Origin: Cognatundibacterium aquatile
GTDB lineage: Bacteria > Pseudomonadota > Gammaproteobacteria > Burkholderiales > Burkholderiaceae_D
Assembly (NCBI RefSeq): GCF_014699135.1
Contig: NZ_JACOFT010000002.1
Coordinates: 62,001-126,000, forward strand
Length of the DNA: 64,000 bases
Direction of reading: 5' to 3'
The position numbers and the translations under genes are program-made. Below, in pieces: positions 1 to 8,363 of the stretch. How positions within the stretch are numbered: the first letter of the stretch is position 1; each line of letters starts with the position of its first letter. A model generated the notes under the pieces. The model saw only the letters and a list, made by a program, of their open reading frames with translations, did no database searches and was not told the origin of the DNA.

Positions 1-2
1 CT

Positions 3-683
3 GTTCTGTTTGAGGATAACTATCTGCTGATCATCGATAAGCCTGCGGGTGTTGCAGTCCATGGTGGTTCTGGCGTCAGTTACGGTGTGATCGAGCAATT
101 ACGGGCATCGCGGCCAGATGCCAAGTTTCTGGAGCTGGTGCACCGGCTTGATCGCGAAACATCCGGGATTCTGCTGATCGCAAAAAAACGGACTGCCTTA
201 ACAAATTTGCATGAGCAGATGCGTGATGGTCTGACCGATAAGCGTTACTACACGCTGGTCTCCGGCGATTGGAAAAATGCCAGACAACATGTGAAGCTAC
301 CTTTGCATAAATACACCACGGGCGATGGTGAGCGACGTGTCAGGGTGCAGGCGGATGGCATGGCGTCGCACACGATCTTTACTCTTAAGAAGAAGTTTAA
401 AGAATTTGCGTTGTTGGAAGCGGAATTAAAAACCGGGCGCACGCACCAGATTCGTGTGCATTTGTCTGCCAGTGGGTTTGCGATTGCTGGCGATGATAAA
501 TACGGGGATTTTCCTTTAAATAAAGCATTGCAGAAGGCGACGGCAACACGTGGCGCCCTCAAGCGCATGTTCTTGCATGCTCATCAGATTACTTTCACGC
601 ACCCCGAGACTGGCAAACAGATGACAGTCAATGCCCGGCTTCCGGAAGAGTGCGAACACTTTCTGCGCAGCCTGGAGGCGTAG
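3..683 (+). CDS. rluC: 23S rRNA pseudouridine synthase RluC (5' partial)
   Basis: This frame is open from the left edge of the window, so the gene is cut and its N-terminal S4 RNA-binding domain lies outside. What remains is the RluA-family catalytic domain. The motif HRLDRETSG at about bases 141-167 carries the catalytic aspartate, and GRTHQIRVH near base 436 is the second family signature. RluC isomerises three uridines of 23S rRNA (955, 2504 and 2580 in E. coli). The choice of RluC over other RluA-family members rests on the downstream gene order (HAD phosphatase, Rieske protein, S49 peptidase), which follows rluC in many Burkholderiales. RluD, the sister enzyme, is found separately at 45.5 kb, which supports RluC here. 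Confidence 0.85.
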   Translation, partial: VLFEDNYLLIIDKPAGVAVHGGSGVSYGVIEQLRASRPDAKFLELVHRLDRETSGILLIAKKRTALTNLHEQMRDGLTDKRYYTLVSGDWKNARQHVKLPLHKYTTGDGERRVRVQADGMASHTIFTLKKKFKEFALLEAELKTGRTHQIRVHLSASGFAIAGDDKYGDFPLNKALQKATATRGALKRMFLHAHQITFTHPETGKQMTVNARLPEECEHFLRSLEA

Positions 684-775
684 CAGAAAAACTTGAACGT
701 TTATTAATGGTATGATCGAGGTACTCACAAGCAACATCAGTCCCCACCTGAAATGGCGGGGAGTTCATTCTTAAT

Positions 776-1435
776 ATGGCAAAAAAGCAATTTGATTTTA
801 TCGTGTTTGACTGGGATGGCACTCTCATGGACAGTACTGCCACCATCGTCAAATGTATTCAGGCGGCAGCAAAAGATCTGGGCTTGCCCATACCTGGCGA
901 TCATTCGGCAGCGTATGTGATCGGCTTATCGCTTCTTGAGGCGATGAAAGCCGCGGTTCCCGATGTTGATCCGAAATACTATCCGCGCATGGTGGAGCGT
1001 TATCGTTATCACTATTTGTTAAAAGATCATGAGTTGCCATTGTTTGATGGTGTGCGAGATATGCTCAATGAATTGTCTCAGGATGGTTATTTTTTGGCAG
1101 TCGCAACCGGAAAAAGCCGTGTTGGCCTGAGCCGGGCATTACACACGGCCGAGTTGACATCCTTGTTTGATGCGACACGCTGTTCTGATGAAACGTTCTC
1201 CAAACCGCACCCGGCGATGCTGCAAGAGCTGACCAGAGAATTAGGGCAGGATATGCAACGCACACTGATGGTCGGTGATACCACCCATGATTTGCAAATG
1301 GCAAATAACGCCGGTGCAGCAGCCGTTGCTGTTGAGTATGGCGCACACGACGCGCATTTACTGTCTGGTTTCAATCCTCTGTATTCAGCAAAGACCGTAG
1401 CAGAGTTACATCAATGGCTCAGAGAAAATGCCTGA
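776..1435 (+). CDS. HAD-superfamily hydrolase, Gph/PGP-like phosphatase
   Basis: A 219-residue haloacid-dehalogenase-type phosphatase. Motif I is FDWDGTLMDS (residues 11-20, nucleophile Asp12 and general acid Asp14), motif II lies in VATGKSR, the conserved lysine is in SKPHP, and motif III is the acidic MVGDTTHDLQMA. An alpha-helical cap lies between motifs I and II, as in phosphoglycolate phosphatases and pyrophosphatases of the PpaX/Gph type. The substrate cannot be read from the sequence. It sits 92 bp after rluC and 15 bp before the Rieske gene, so it is probably co-transcribed with both. Confidence 0.85.
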   Translation: MAKKQFDFIVFDWDGTLMDSTATIVKCIQAAAKDLGLPIPGDHSAAYVIGLSLLEAMKAAVPDVDPKYYPRMVERYRYHYLLKDHELPLFDGVRDMLNELSQDGYFLAVATGKSRVGLSRALHTAELTSLFDATRCSDETFSKPHPAMLQELTRELGQDMQRTLMVGDTTHDLQMANNAGAAAVAVEYGAHDAHLLSGFNPLYSAKTVAELHQWLRENA

Positions 1436-1450
1436 GTGGAGTCGCGTTGA

Positions 1451-1816
1451 ATGAAATCTATTGCAATCTGTCAATCTGAAGAACTGATCAACGGTGGAAA
1501 AGGGGTGCGTTTTCCGCTGACAGCAGGCAGTGACGATGCCGTTGGTTTCGTCATTCGCTACGCCGATGAAGTGCATGCTTACCTAAATCGTTGCGCTCAT
1601 GTGCCGGTAGCGCTGGATTGGAATCCGGGTGAGTTTATTGAATCCAGCGGCTTATTCATTATGTGTGCAACGCATGGAGCAATTTATCAGCCAGAAACAG
1701 GATATTGCTCCGGCGGACCTTGCCGCGGGAGTCGGCTCAGGAAAATTGAGGTTAGCGAGTCGGATGGAACGGTTTACTGGCATCCGGATGATTATATTCA
1801 GCCTGTAATTGCCTGA
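1451..1816 (+). CDS. Rieske [2Fe-2S] ferredoxin-like protein
   Basis: A 121-residue stand-alone Rieske domain. The cluster ligands are visible as C48-x-H50 and C72-x2-H75 (RCAH and CATH). It has no signal peptide or membrane segment, so it is cytoplasmic and resembles the small ferredoxin components of dioxygenases or NirD-like proteins, rather than the respiratory Rieske protein. No oxygenase gene lies nearby, so its redox partner is unknown. It is placed between the HAD phosphatase and the S49 peptidase in what looks like one operon with rluC. GGAG lies nine bases before the ATG. Confidence 0.85.
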   Translation: MKSIAICQSEELINGGKGVRFPLTAGSDDAVGFVIRYADEVHAYLNRCAHVPVALDWNPGEFIESSGLFIMCATHGAIYQPETGYCSGGPCRGSRLRKIEVSESDGTVYWHPDDYIQPVIA

Positions 1817-1833
1817 AAGAACACAAAGGTAAG

Positions 1834-2823
1834 ATGATGAACGACCCGTTGTTTGAAAAAAAGCCAGCTGACAGCACAGAAAATGCATCTGCAACCTGGG
1901 ATAGGACAGTTTTAGAGAAACTGCTGTTCGAGTCTCTGCGTGAGCAGCGATTGCGACGTCGTTGGGGAATATTTTTTAAATTCACCTTTCTTCTGCTTAT
2001 TCTTGGCGGCTTTTACTATTTTTCCGGCTTTTCAGATGCTCAGACGGAAAATCTGGGGCATCACACCGCCTTGGTTGAAATTGATGGTGAAATTGATGCT
2101 GGTGGCAGTGCCAGTGCTAAAGACGTGATTCCTGCATTAAATCGCGCATTTGCCGATGCTGGATCAGTGAGTGTGATATTGCGCATTAACAGTCCCGGTG
2201 GCAGCCCGGTTCAGGCTGGCATGATCAATGATGAGATTGTCCGCTTGCGGTCGCATTATCCAGATAAAAAGCTGTATGTGGTAGTGGATGAGATTTGCGC
2301 GTCTGGTGGCTATTACATCGCCGCAGCCGCCGATAAAATTTATGTCAATAAAGCCAGTGTCCTTGGTTCCATCGGTGTTTTAATGGATGGTTTTGGTTTC
2401 ACGGGGCTGATGAATAAGGTCGGTGTTGAGCGACGGTTGATGACGGCAGGTGAAAATAAAGGCTTTATGGATCCTTATTCACCGCAAACCGAAAAACAAA
2501 AAGAATTATCTCAAGCCATGTTGAACGAAATTCATGCGCAATTTATTGATGTGGTTCGCAAAGGACGTGGTAAGCGTCTGAAGGAAACGCCGGAAACTTT
2601 TTCCGGTTTATTCTGGATCGGTAGCAAAGCTGTCGAGATGGGTTTGGCTGACGATTTTGGTACAGTTGAGTCTGTTTCACGAGATGTGATCAAGGCTGAA
2701 GATATCGTTGATTACACGCAGAAAGAAGGCTTGCCTGAACGTGTTTTGAAAAAATTTGGCGCTTCGGTAGGAAGCAGCGCAGTCAGTTCTCTGTTAAAGA
2801 GCAATAGTCTATCAATACGCTGA
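1834..2823 (+). CDS. sppA: S49-family signal peptide peptidase (SppA-like)
   Basis: A 329-residue membrane-anchored serine protease with a cytoplasmic N-terminus, one transmembrane segment at about residues 47-65 and an extracytoplasmic S49 domain. The nucleophile is in CASGGYYIAAA, and the downstream VNKASVLGSIGV block is typical of the family; the catalytic base is a lysine in the second half. It is the short single-domain form (as in B. subtilis SppA), not the 600-residue duplicated E. coli form. It degrades signal peptides left in the membrane after secretion. It is the last gene of the rluC operon. Two ATG codons are adjacent; AAAGG precedes the first. Confidence 0.88.
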   Translation: MMNDPLFEKKPADSTENASATWDRTVLEKLLFESLREQRLRRRWGIFFKFTFLLLILGGFYYFSGFSDAQTENLGHHTALVEIDGEIDAGGSASAKDVIPALNRAFADAGSVSVILRINSPGGSPVQAGMINDEIVRLRSHYPDKKLYVVVDEICASGGYYIAAAADKIYVNKASVLGSIGVLMDGFGFTGLMNKVGVERRLMTAGENKGFMDPYSPQTEKQKELSQAMLNEIHAQFIDVVRKGRGKRLKETPETFSGLFWIGSKAVEMGLADDFGTVESVSRDVIKAEDIVDYTQKEGLPERVLKKFGASVGSSAVSSLLKSNSLSIR

Positions 2824-3130
2824 TCTGATCAGATCTGAATTGATCTATTTTGTTTAGTTGGTTTTTTAAATCTGTCTTCTGGCATACATAGTTTTAATTT
2901 TCTTTTCTATCTTTTCCGCTTCATTTATATTGGGTACGTAGCTGGTTCAAAACAGGAGGTCGATATAGACAATATTTCGTTTCCATGTTCGTTGTTCTCT
3001 GAGATCCGGACTTCATCGTTGTGCCGGTTTTGTGCGAAGTAGAAGGATGACAATTTGAATTGCTATTTCCATCTTAGACATGGATCAGAGGTTTCTAGGA
3101 ATCCTCACCTTTCAGGGCTTAAACTTAAAA

Positions 3131-3160
3131 GACGGTAGTGCAATGCTGCCGTCTTTTTTA
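3131..3160 (+). terminator. rho-independent terminator
   Basis: Stem GACGGTAG / CTGCCGTC (8 bp with one G-U pair), loop TGCAATG, then six T and a further T-rich run. It is 300 bp beyond sppA, which suggests that it ends either a long sppA 3' UTR or a separate small RNA. Confidence 0.8.
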
Positions 3161-3218
3161 ATTTTTAAGTCGTGCAGCCTGTCTTTCTTCTGCATCAGTG
3201 CTTCAGTCCCTTTCTGCG

Positions 3219-3232
3219 TTGCGTCAAATCAA
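3219..3232. promoter_or_regulatory. possible FNR/Anr box upstream of ccoI
   Basis: TTGCGTCAAATCAA matches the FNR consensus TTGAT-N4-ATCAA at 8 of 10 positions, with a perfect right half. It lies about 60 bp before the first gene of the CcoI/CcoS unit, whose homologues are often under FNR-type oxygen control. Weak evidence from a single site. Confidence 0.3.
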
Positions 3233-3292
3233 TCGGTAATATGCCATTTAATGTAAGATAGCTCACAATACCGCTTTGAATTCTAATTTCCC

Positions 3293-3532
3293 ATGGCAAT
3301 AACCTTCAGTCACTTATTAGCTCTGTTTTCTCCGGCGCAGAACAGCGCTGAGAAGATAGCTTGCTATCATTGCGGTGAGAAAATGCGTAAGAACAAGGCT
3401 ATTTACGTCAAATTCAATGGGAAAGAGCAGCCGGTTTGTTGTCATGGTTGCCTGGCTATTTTGCGGACTGTTGAGCAGAACAATATGATTTCAGAATATT
3501 TAAAAGCGAAGTCCGTTCAAACGGAAACTTAA
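3293..3532 (+). CDS. N-terminal metal-binding domain protein of CcoI-type ATPase (split-off)
   Basis: A 79-residue protein that matches the cysteine-rich domain normally found at the N-terminus of CcoI/FixI copper ATPases. It has CYHCGEKM and, further on, PVCCHGCLAI. The domain ends normally, with a stop at 3530, and the main ATPase begins eight bases later in a different frame (two proteins instead of one). It is probably cytoplasmic and may hand copper to the ATPase. The sequence does not decide whether the split is a natural gene fission or a frameshift in this strain. No strong ribosome-binding site precedes the ATG. Confidence 0.75.
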   Translation: MAITFSHLLALFSPAQNSAEKIACYHCGEKMRKNKAIYVKFNGKEQPVCCHGCLAILRTVEQNNMISEYLKAKSVQTET

Positions 3533-3540
3533 TCACATTC

Positions 3541-5799
3541 ATGTCTGGTGTTAACCAATCCCCCGCATTCCCTGCAGAGTCTGCAGAAAGTAAGCAGCTG
3601 CAGCATGAAAAACTCAGCTTGTCCGGCATGCGTTGTGCCGCATGCATGCAACTGATCGAATTTCGTGTCCGTCAGCTTCCTGGTGTCACTGCGTTCAAGA
3701 TTAATGCCGCGAGTCATCGCGCCGAGCTGGCGTGGCAGGCGGATAAGAATAATCTCAAAAATATCATTAACTCGATTGTCCAGCTTGGTTACGGCGCGTT
3801 ACCGGTTAGTTACGACACAGATGAAGCTGAAAAGAAAGAAAATAAATTAGCGATCTGGCGTTTATTTGTTGCCGGTTTTGCGATGATGCAGATCATGATG
3901 TATGCGTTTCCTGCTTACCTTGTTCCGGTTCCGCAAGTGGATGGAGATCTGACGCCTGATCTGGATAAATTACTGAAAATTGCGAGCATGCTGATCGCGG
4001 TGCCAGTGATAGGCTTTTCTTCGATGCCATTTTTCAAGTCGGCTTGGCGTGATTTACGTAATCGGCATATCGGGATGGATGTACCCGTATCGTTAGGAAT
4101 CTTGTTGACGTTTTTCGCAAGTGTCTGGGCGACTTTTGAAGGCGGGGCTGTTTATTATGACTCGGCCATCATGTTTGTTTTTCTGTTGCTTGGTGCGAGG
4201 CTGATCGAAAGCCTGGTGCAAAAGAAAACGACGGCGGCCTTGCGCGTGCTGACGCAACTGACAGAAGTAGCAGCACAAAGAATGACGAATTACCCAGACA
4301 GCAGACAAACCCAAACTGTGAATGCGTCAGACTTGCAGGTGGATGACTATCTGTTAGTTGCGCCCGGAGAGCAAATTCCTGCCGATGGTGTTGTGCTGGA
4401 AGGGCGTAGCGAATGTGACGAGGCTTTGATGACGGGGGAGTCCCATCCTGTCGTTAAGGCCGTTGGTGATCAGTTAATTGCAGGAGCAATCAATCTGACT
4501 GGCACCCTGACGATGCAGGCATCAAAGGTTGGTAGCGATACGCAATTATCGACGCTGATCAGCCTGATGGAAAATGCTGCAACGGAAAAACCTCCTATCG
4601 TTTTACTGGCAGATAAACACGCCAGCCGCTTTTTAACAATTATTCTGATCATTGCTGCTTTCACTGCGATCGGATGGTTTTACATAGACTCGTCCAGGGC
4701 ACTATGGATAGCCGTGAGTGTGATTGTGGTGACTTGTCCTTGCGCCTTATCTTTAGCGACACCGGGAGTCATGTCAGCTGCAATCGGGTTGCTGGCAAAA
4801 AATGGCGTGCTGATCAGAAATGGCAAGGCGATACAGGCAATGGCGGAAGCGACACACTTTGTCTTTGATAAAACCGGTACGCTCACAGTCGGTAAGTTAC
4901 GCGTATCCGATACGTTGGTTTTACGGGAGCATGTACAGGCTGAGGCTATTGCATTTGTTATGGCTTCCGGCTCTACACATCCTGCCGCAAAGGCCATTGC
5001 AGACAGTTTAGCTGCGCAACATGCAAAGTCGTCAGCTATGAACTCAGCGATGTTGCAAGAAATCGCTGGAGGTGGCGTGGAGGCGGAGATCGGCGGCAGG
5101 CTCTATCGCCTCGGCAATGCGGATTTTGTGTCTGAGATAACACATACCGATTTTGTTGCGCCTGCTGCTTGTGTGAATAAAACACTGTCAATGCTGGCAG
5201 ATAAAGAGGGTGTGATTTTGTTGTTTGCCATGGCAGATGTCTTGCGCGATGATGCTGTTGAAGCAATACAAAAACTGAAGGTTGCCGGAAAAAAAATAGT
5301 GCTGTTGTCAGGTGACAGAGATGATGTGGTGATGGCAGTTGCGCAGCAATGTGGAATCACTGAAGCCCACGCCGGCTTGAGTCCGCGTGACAAATTCAAC
5401 GTAGTACAAAAGCTTCAGGCAGATGGTGCACGGGTTGTGATGGTGGGGGATGGGATGAACGACGGGCCAGTCCTGGCGATTGCAGATGTGGCTGTCGCAA
5501 TGGGGCAAGGCGCACCAATTTCTCAGACCAGAAGCGATTTGTTACTCATGTCAAACCGATTAAATGACTTTACCTTTGGATTTGTTGTCGCGAACAAGGC
5601 ATTCCGCTTAATCCGGGAAAATCTGGCATGGGCAGTTTTTTATAATCTGATTGCGATTCCTGCTGCTATCATCGGCTGGCTGGAACCCTGGCATGCTGCA
5701 TTAGGCATGTCTTTGAGCTCGCTGTTAGTCGTTTTAAATGCACTGCGTTTATATCTTTTACCGCAGCCAGAATTTGTGATGACGGAGACCTTGAATTAA
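3541..5799 (+). CDS. ccoI: copper-translocating P1B-type ATPase CcoI/FixI
   Basis: A 752-residue copper exporter of the CcoI type that supplies copper for assembly of cbb3 cytochrome oxidase. In order: an HMA domain with GMRCAAC (C32, C35); paired N-terminal membrane helices (about 105-215); the actuator domain with TGES; the ion-binding membrane motif CPC (399-401); the phosphorylation site DKTGT (Asp443); a GDGMND hinge motif; and two final helices. It lacks the cysteine-rich leader domain of its family, which is encoded just upstream as a separate gene. ccoS follows two bases after the stop. The oxidase genes ccoNOQP are not in the window. Confidence 0.9.
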   Translation: MSGVNQSPAFPAESAESKQLQHEKLSLSGMRCAACMQLIEFRVRQLPGVTAFKINAASHRAELAWQADKNNLKNIINSIVQLGYGALPVSYDTDEAEKKENKLAIWRLFVAGFAMMQIMMYAFPAYLVPVPQVDGDLTPDLDKLLKIASMLIAVPVIGFSSMPFFKSAWRDLRNRHIGMDVPVSLGILLTFFASVWATFEGGAVYYDSAIMFVFLLLGARLIESLVQKKTTAALRVLTQLTEVAAQRMTNYPDSRQTQTVNASDLQVDDYLLVAPGEQIPADGVVLEGRSECDEALMTGESHPVVKAVGDQLIAGAINLTGTLTMQASKVGSDTQLSTLISLMENAATEKPPIVLLADKHASRFLTIILIIAAFTAIGWFYIDSSRALWIAVSVIVVTCPCALSLATPGVMSAAIGLLAKNGVLIRNGKAIQAMAEATHFVFDKTGTLTVGKLRVSDTLVLREHVQAEAIAFVMASGSTHPAAKAIADSLAAQHAKSSAMNSAMLQEIAGGGVEAEIGGRLYRLGNADFVSEITHTDFVAPAACVNKTLSMLADKEGVILLFAMADVLRDDAVEAIQKLKVAGKKIVLLSGDRDDVVMAVAQQCGITEAHAGLSPRDKFNVVQKLQADGARVVMVGDGMNDGPVLAIADVAVAMGQGAPISQTRSDLLLMSNRLNDFTFGFVVANKAFRLIRENLAWAVFYNLIAIPAAIIGWLEPWHAALGMSLSSLLVVLNALRLYLLPQPEFVMTETLN

Positions 5800-5801
5800 T
5801 T

Positions 5802-5945
5802 ATGGATATTTTGTATTTGCTGGTACCTGTGAGCCTTGTACTTGTTTTTGCAATTGGAGCCTTATTCTGGTGGGCGGTGAATCATCGTCAGTTTGACGAG
5901 CTGGATCAGGAAGGACAGCGCATTCTGGACGATGTCGAAGGATGA
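5802..5945 (+). CDS. ccoS: cbb3-type oxidase assembly protein CcoS
   Basis: A 47-residue protein, too short for most gene lists. It starts MDILYLLVPVSL, has one N-terminal transmembrane helix (about residues 4-26), the conserved FWWAVNHRQFDELD block just after the helix and an acidic tail. This is the CcoS family pattern. CcoS is needed to insert cofactors (heme, copper) into cbb3 oxidase. The ATG lies two bases after the ccoI stop, so translation is coupled. It converges with mnmH, whose stop codon is five bases away. Confidence 0.9.
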   Translation: MDILYLLVPVSLVLVFAIGALFWWAVNHRQFDELDQEGQRILDDVEG

Positions 5946-5950
5946 TCGGA

Positions 5951-7012
5951 TCATTTTTCAGCGACGATATTTCTGATTGCCTCTTGTATACTCTGGTCAT
6001 CAATTCCGTGCAGGTGGATTTCCTGAGCAGCCATAAACTGAGAAAAATTTTTGTTAATTGATTTGTGATATGCCGGATCGTAGTGTTCCTCAAGTAATTT
6101 CCGCACCAGCGTCTGAATATCATGCTGAGATGCGAGTGTTTTCCATTGAGTGATTTTTTCTTTGCCATGTATCGAGGTTAAAAAATCTAATTGCTGACCC
6201 AGATGTTCCGTATCAATAACGAAGTGTGCATAATCTTCCTCGAGTAAATTAACCCGCTCCCGGATGTCGAGTTTCAGAGAGAGGCATGCTGCGGCTCTGA
6301 TTCCTTCCATAATAGAATCCGGTACCCGCAGATTGCCAACTTTCTTGCTTTCGGCTTCGACGTATACATGTTGAGTTTTATTAATCTTGCGTAAAGTTTC
6401 CCAGATGCGACTTTCAAAATGTTTTTGTGAGGGTTGTTTTTTATTCGGAATATCACCCAGTACTGACCCTCGGTGACAAGCAAATTTTTCCAGATCCAGT
6501 ACTTGTTGCCCGACGCTATTCAGTGCTGCCAGTAACCGGCTTTTAGCACTACCGGTTGGTCCGCATAAGACCTTCCAGTTGATTCCTTGCGCGAGAAGTG
6601 GAATGTTTTCGTTAACATGCTGGCGGTATGCTTTGTAGCCTCCATGTAGCTGCGCTGCAGGCCAGCCGATTCTGGAAAAAATGTGCGCCATTGAACCGCT
6701 ACGATTACCTCCGCGCCAGCAGTAAATCAGTGGGCGCCATTCTTTTGGCTTATCCTGAAATAGCTGCGTCAGGTGATTTCCTATATTAATCGCCACCAGC
6801 GCTGCGCCAAGGCGTTTGGCTTCAAATGCACCGACTTGCTTATACATCGTGCCGACACGGATTCTTTCCTCGTCATTCAGAACCGGGCAATTAATGGCGC
6901 CAGGAATATGATCTTCAGCAAACTCGGATGGGCTACGGACATCAATGATGCAATCAAACTGATGTAAGTCCGATACGATGTCATCAAAAAAACAGACCTC
7001 AGGGTATTTCAT
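5951..7012 (-). CDS. mnmH: tRNA 2-selenouridine/geranyl-2-thiouridine synthase
   Basis: A 353-residue two-domain enzyme (MnmH, also SelU/YbbB). The N-terminal rhodanese domain has its catalytic Cys98 in YCWRGGNRSGS. The C-terminal part is a P-loop domain with GPTGSAKS at 151-158. The enzyme replaces sulfur with selenium at wobble 2-thiouridine of tRNAs for Lys, Glu and Gln, through a geranylated intermediate. It requires selenophosphate; no selD is in the window. The gene follows tesA on the same strand with a gap of three bases, so the two are co-transcribed. In E. coli too, the ybbB, tesA and ybbA genes are close neighbours. Confidence 0.9.
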   Translation of the reverse strand: MKYPEVCFFDDIVSDLHQFDCIIDVRSPSEFAEDHIPGAINCPVLNDEERIRVGTMYKQVGAFEAKRLGAALVAINIGNHLTQLFQDKPKEWRPLIYCWRGGNRSGSMAHIFSRIGWPAAQLHGGYKAYRQHVNENIPLLAQGINWKVLCGPTGSAKSRLLAALNSVGQQVLDLEKFACHRGSVLGDIPNKKQPSQKHFESRIWETLRKINKTQHVYVEAESKKVGNLRVPDSIMEGIRAAACLSLKLDIRERVNLLEEDYAHFVIDTEHLGQQLDFLTSIHGKEKITQWKTLASQHDIQTLVRKLLEEHYDPAYHKSINKNFSQFMAAQEIHLHGIDDQSIQEAIRNIVAEK

Positions 7013-7015
7013 AAA

Positions 7016-7666
7016 TTATTTTCTGAGTAATGGGTAAAGGCGTGGCCAGACATTATTGAGGATGATAGGGTGTGCTTTCGCTACAGGATGGATTCTGTCC
7101 GCCTGAAAAAAATCATTTGAATCGGCGACGCCTTGTAGCAGGAAGGGCACCAGTACGATTTTCTGTTCGGTGGCTAACATGGAATACAAAGAGAAAAATT
7201 TCTGCGCGTATTCTTTCCCGTAATTTGGCGGTATTTGCATGCCGGTAAGGATCACTTGTGCCTGTTCTTTTTTTGCGGAGGTAATCATGGCGCGAAAGTT
7301 ATCTTCGGATGCTTTCAATGATAAGCCGCGCAAGGCATCATTGCCGCCGAGTTCGATGATAACAATGTCCGGATGATGTTTTTCAATTAAAGAAGGGAGT
7401 CGGGTTTTCCCACCGATAGTGGTTTCTCCGCTGATACTTGCATTGATAACCTGAGCACTTATTTTCTTTTCAGCCAGTTGCTTTTCCATCAGGCTGACCC
7501 AACCTTCTCCTCTCGCCAAGCCATATTCGGCTGAGAGGCTATCCCCGAGCACGAGTATGGTTTTTGATGCAGAATGAGCGTACACAGTCGTCATTCCCAA
7601 ACTGACAACGAACACTATTTTTAACAGTGCAGATAAAAATTGGTACACAGATCGAAAAGACAGCAT
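7016..7666 (-). CDS. tesA: SGNH-hydrolase, TesA-like arylesterase/thioesterase I
   Basis: A 216-residue exported GDSL/SGNH hydrolase. A signal peptide spans residues 1-30 with a likely cut after VYA. The four family blocks are GDSLSAEYG (Ser43), the glycine block near ISGETTIGG, GGND, and the Asp-His pair in DRIHP. It is a periplasmic lysophospholipase/thioesterase/arylesterase. The start is well supported: AGGA lies six bases before it, inside the oppositely oriented ABC gene. The two ATG codons of this divergent pair overlap by two bases. Confidence 0.9.
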   Translation of the reverse strand: MLSFRSVYQFLSALLKIVFVVSLGMTTVYAHSASKTILVLGDSLSAEYGLARGEGWVSLMEKQLAEKKISAQVINASISGETTIGGKTRLPSLIEKHHPDIVIIELGGNDALRGLSLKASEDNFRAMITSAKKEQAQVILTGMQIPPNYGKEYAQKFFSLYSMLATEQKIVLVPFLLQGVADSNDFFQADRIHPVAKAHPIILNNVWPRLYPLLRK

Positions 7667-8357
7667 GACATATCCTAAAGAATCAGCAAAAGTAGCAATT
7701 GAAGTAAAAAATATTGTTAAGCAGGTCGATGATGCGACTGGCCATTTAACGATACTGAATGGTATTGATTTTACCGCGCATGCGGGGGAGACGCTTGCGA
7801 TAGTTGGTGCATCTGGTTCTGGTAAATCTACCTTGCTTGGTATTATCGCCGGACTAGATGTGCCTAGTTCAGGTCAGGTGTTGTTAGATGGTGTTAACCT
7901 GTTTTCCTTAAATGAGGATGAGCGCGCCAGATTTCGTAAGGAGAAATTGGGTTTTGTTTTCCAGTCTTTTCAGTTGCTGGCGCATCTGACTGCACTTGAA
8001 AATGTGATGCTGCCGTTAGAGTTGCGTGGCGATAAACAAGCCAAAGAAAAAGCAGAGGCCATGCTCGATAGAGTAGGGCTTGCTGCACGCCTGCAGCATT
8101 ATCCAAAGTACTTGTCCGGAGGCGAGCAGCAGCGCGTGGCGCTGGCTCGCGCTTTTGTGACTGAGCCGCCGCTCTTATTTGCAGATGAGCCAACAGGTAG
8201 TCTCGATGCGCAGACGGGCGAATCGATTATTCAATTGATGTTCACGTTGAATCGTGAACGACATTCAACTCTGGTATTGGTCACGCATGATTTGTCGATT
8301 GCGGCGAGGTGCGGCAGAACATTGAAGATTTCAGCCGGGCATTTGGTCGCTGAATAA
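7665..8357 (+). CDS. ybbA: LolD/YbbA-type ABC transporter ATPase
   Basis: A 230-residue ATPase of the LolD/MacB/YbbA family, with Walker [10 protein letters not shown] (48-56), signature [14 protein letters not shown], Walker [10 protein letters not shown] and an H-loop histidine in VTHD. The arrangement divergent from tesA is that of ybbA-tesA in E. coli, where ybbA is followed by the permease gene ybbP. Here no permease follows; lpxH comes next on the other strand, so the membrane partner must be encoded elsewhere. The ribosome-binding site is poor (AAAAGA). Confidence 0.85.
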   Translation: MTYPKESAKVAIEVKNIVKQVDDATGHLTILNGIDFTAHAGETLAIVGASGSGKSTLLGIIAGLDVPSSGQVLLDGVNLFSLNEDERARFRKEKLGFVFQSFQLLAHLTALENVMLPLELRGDKQAKEKAEAMLDRVGLAARLQHYPKYLSGGEQQRVALARAFVTEPPLLFADEPTGSLDAQTGESIIQLMFTLNRERHSTLVLVTHDLSIAARCGRTLKISAGHLVAE

Positions 8358-8363
8358 CCCGGT

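Larger units (their letters stand above)
2824..3292. other. non-coding stretch with possible structured RNA
   Basis: No credible gene is seen in these 469 bases. Right after sppA is the 14-bp perfect palindrome GATCTGATCAGATC (2822-2835) and a weak AGATC/GATCT hairpin followed by a T-rich run, perhaps the sppA terminator. From about 2997 to 3090 the ends can pair (CTCT and GATCC at 2997-3007 with GGATC and AGAG at 3082-3090), and smaller hairpins can form inside. A strong terminator follows at 3131. No clear promoter was found, so a small RNA is possible but unproven. Confidence 0.4.

Noticed and set aside
2935-2970. Resemblance of GGTACGTAGCTGG to a 23S rRNA segment
   Set aside because: Only a dozen bases agree and the flanks do not fit; no rRNA gene fragment is supported.
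3520-3545. Programmed -1 frameshift joining the two ccoI parts
   Set aside because: No slippery X-XXY-YYZ heptamer in frame (codons are GAA ACT TAA) and no clear downstream stem; gene fission or mutation is simpler.
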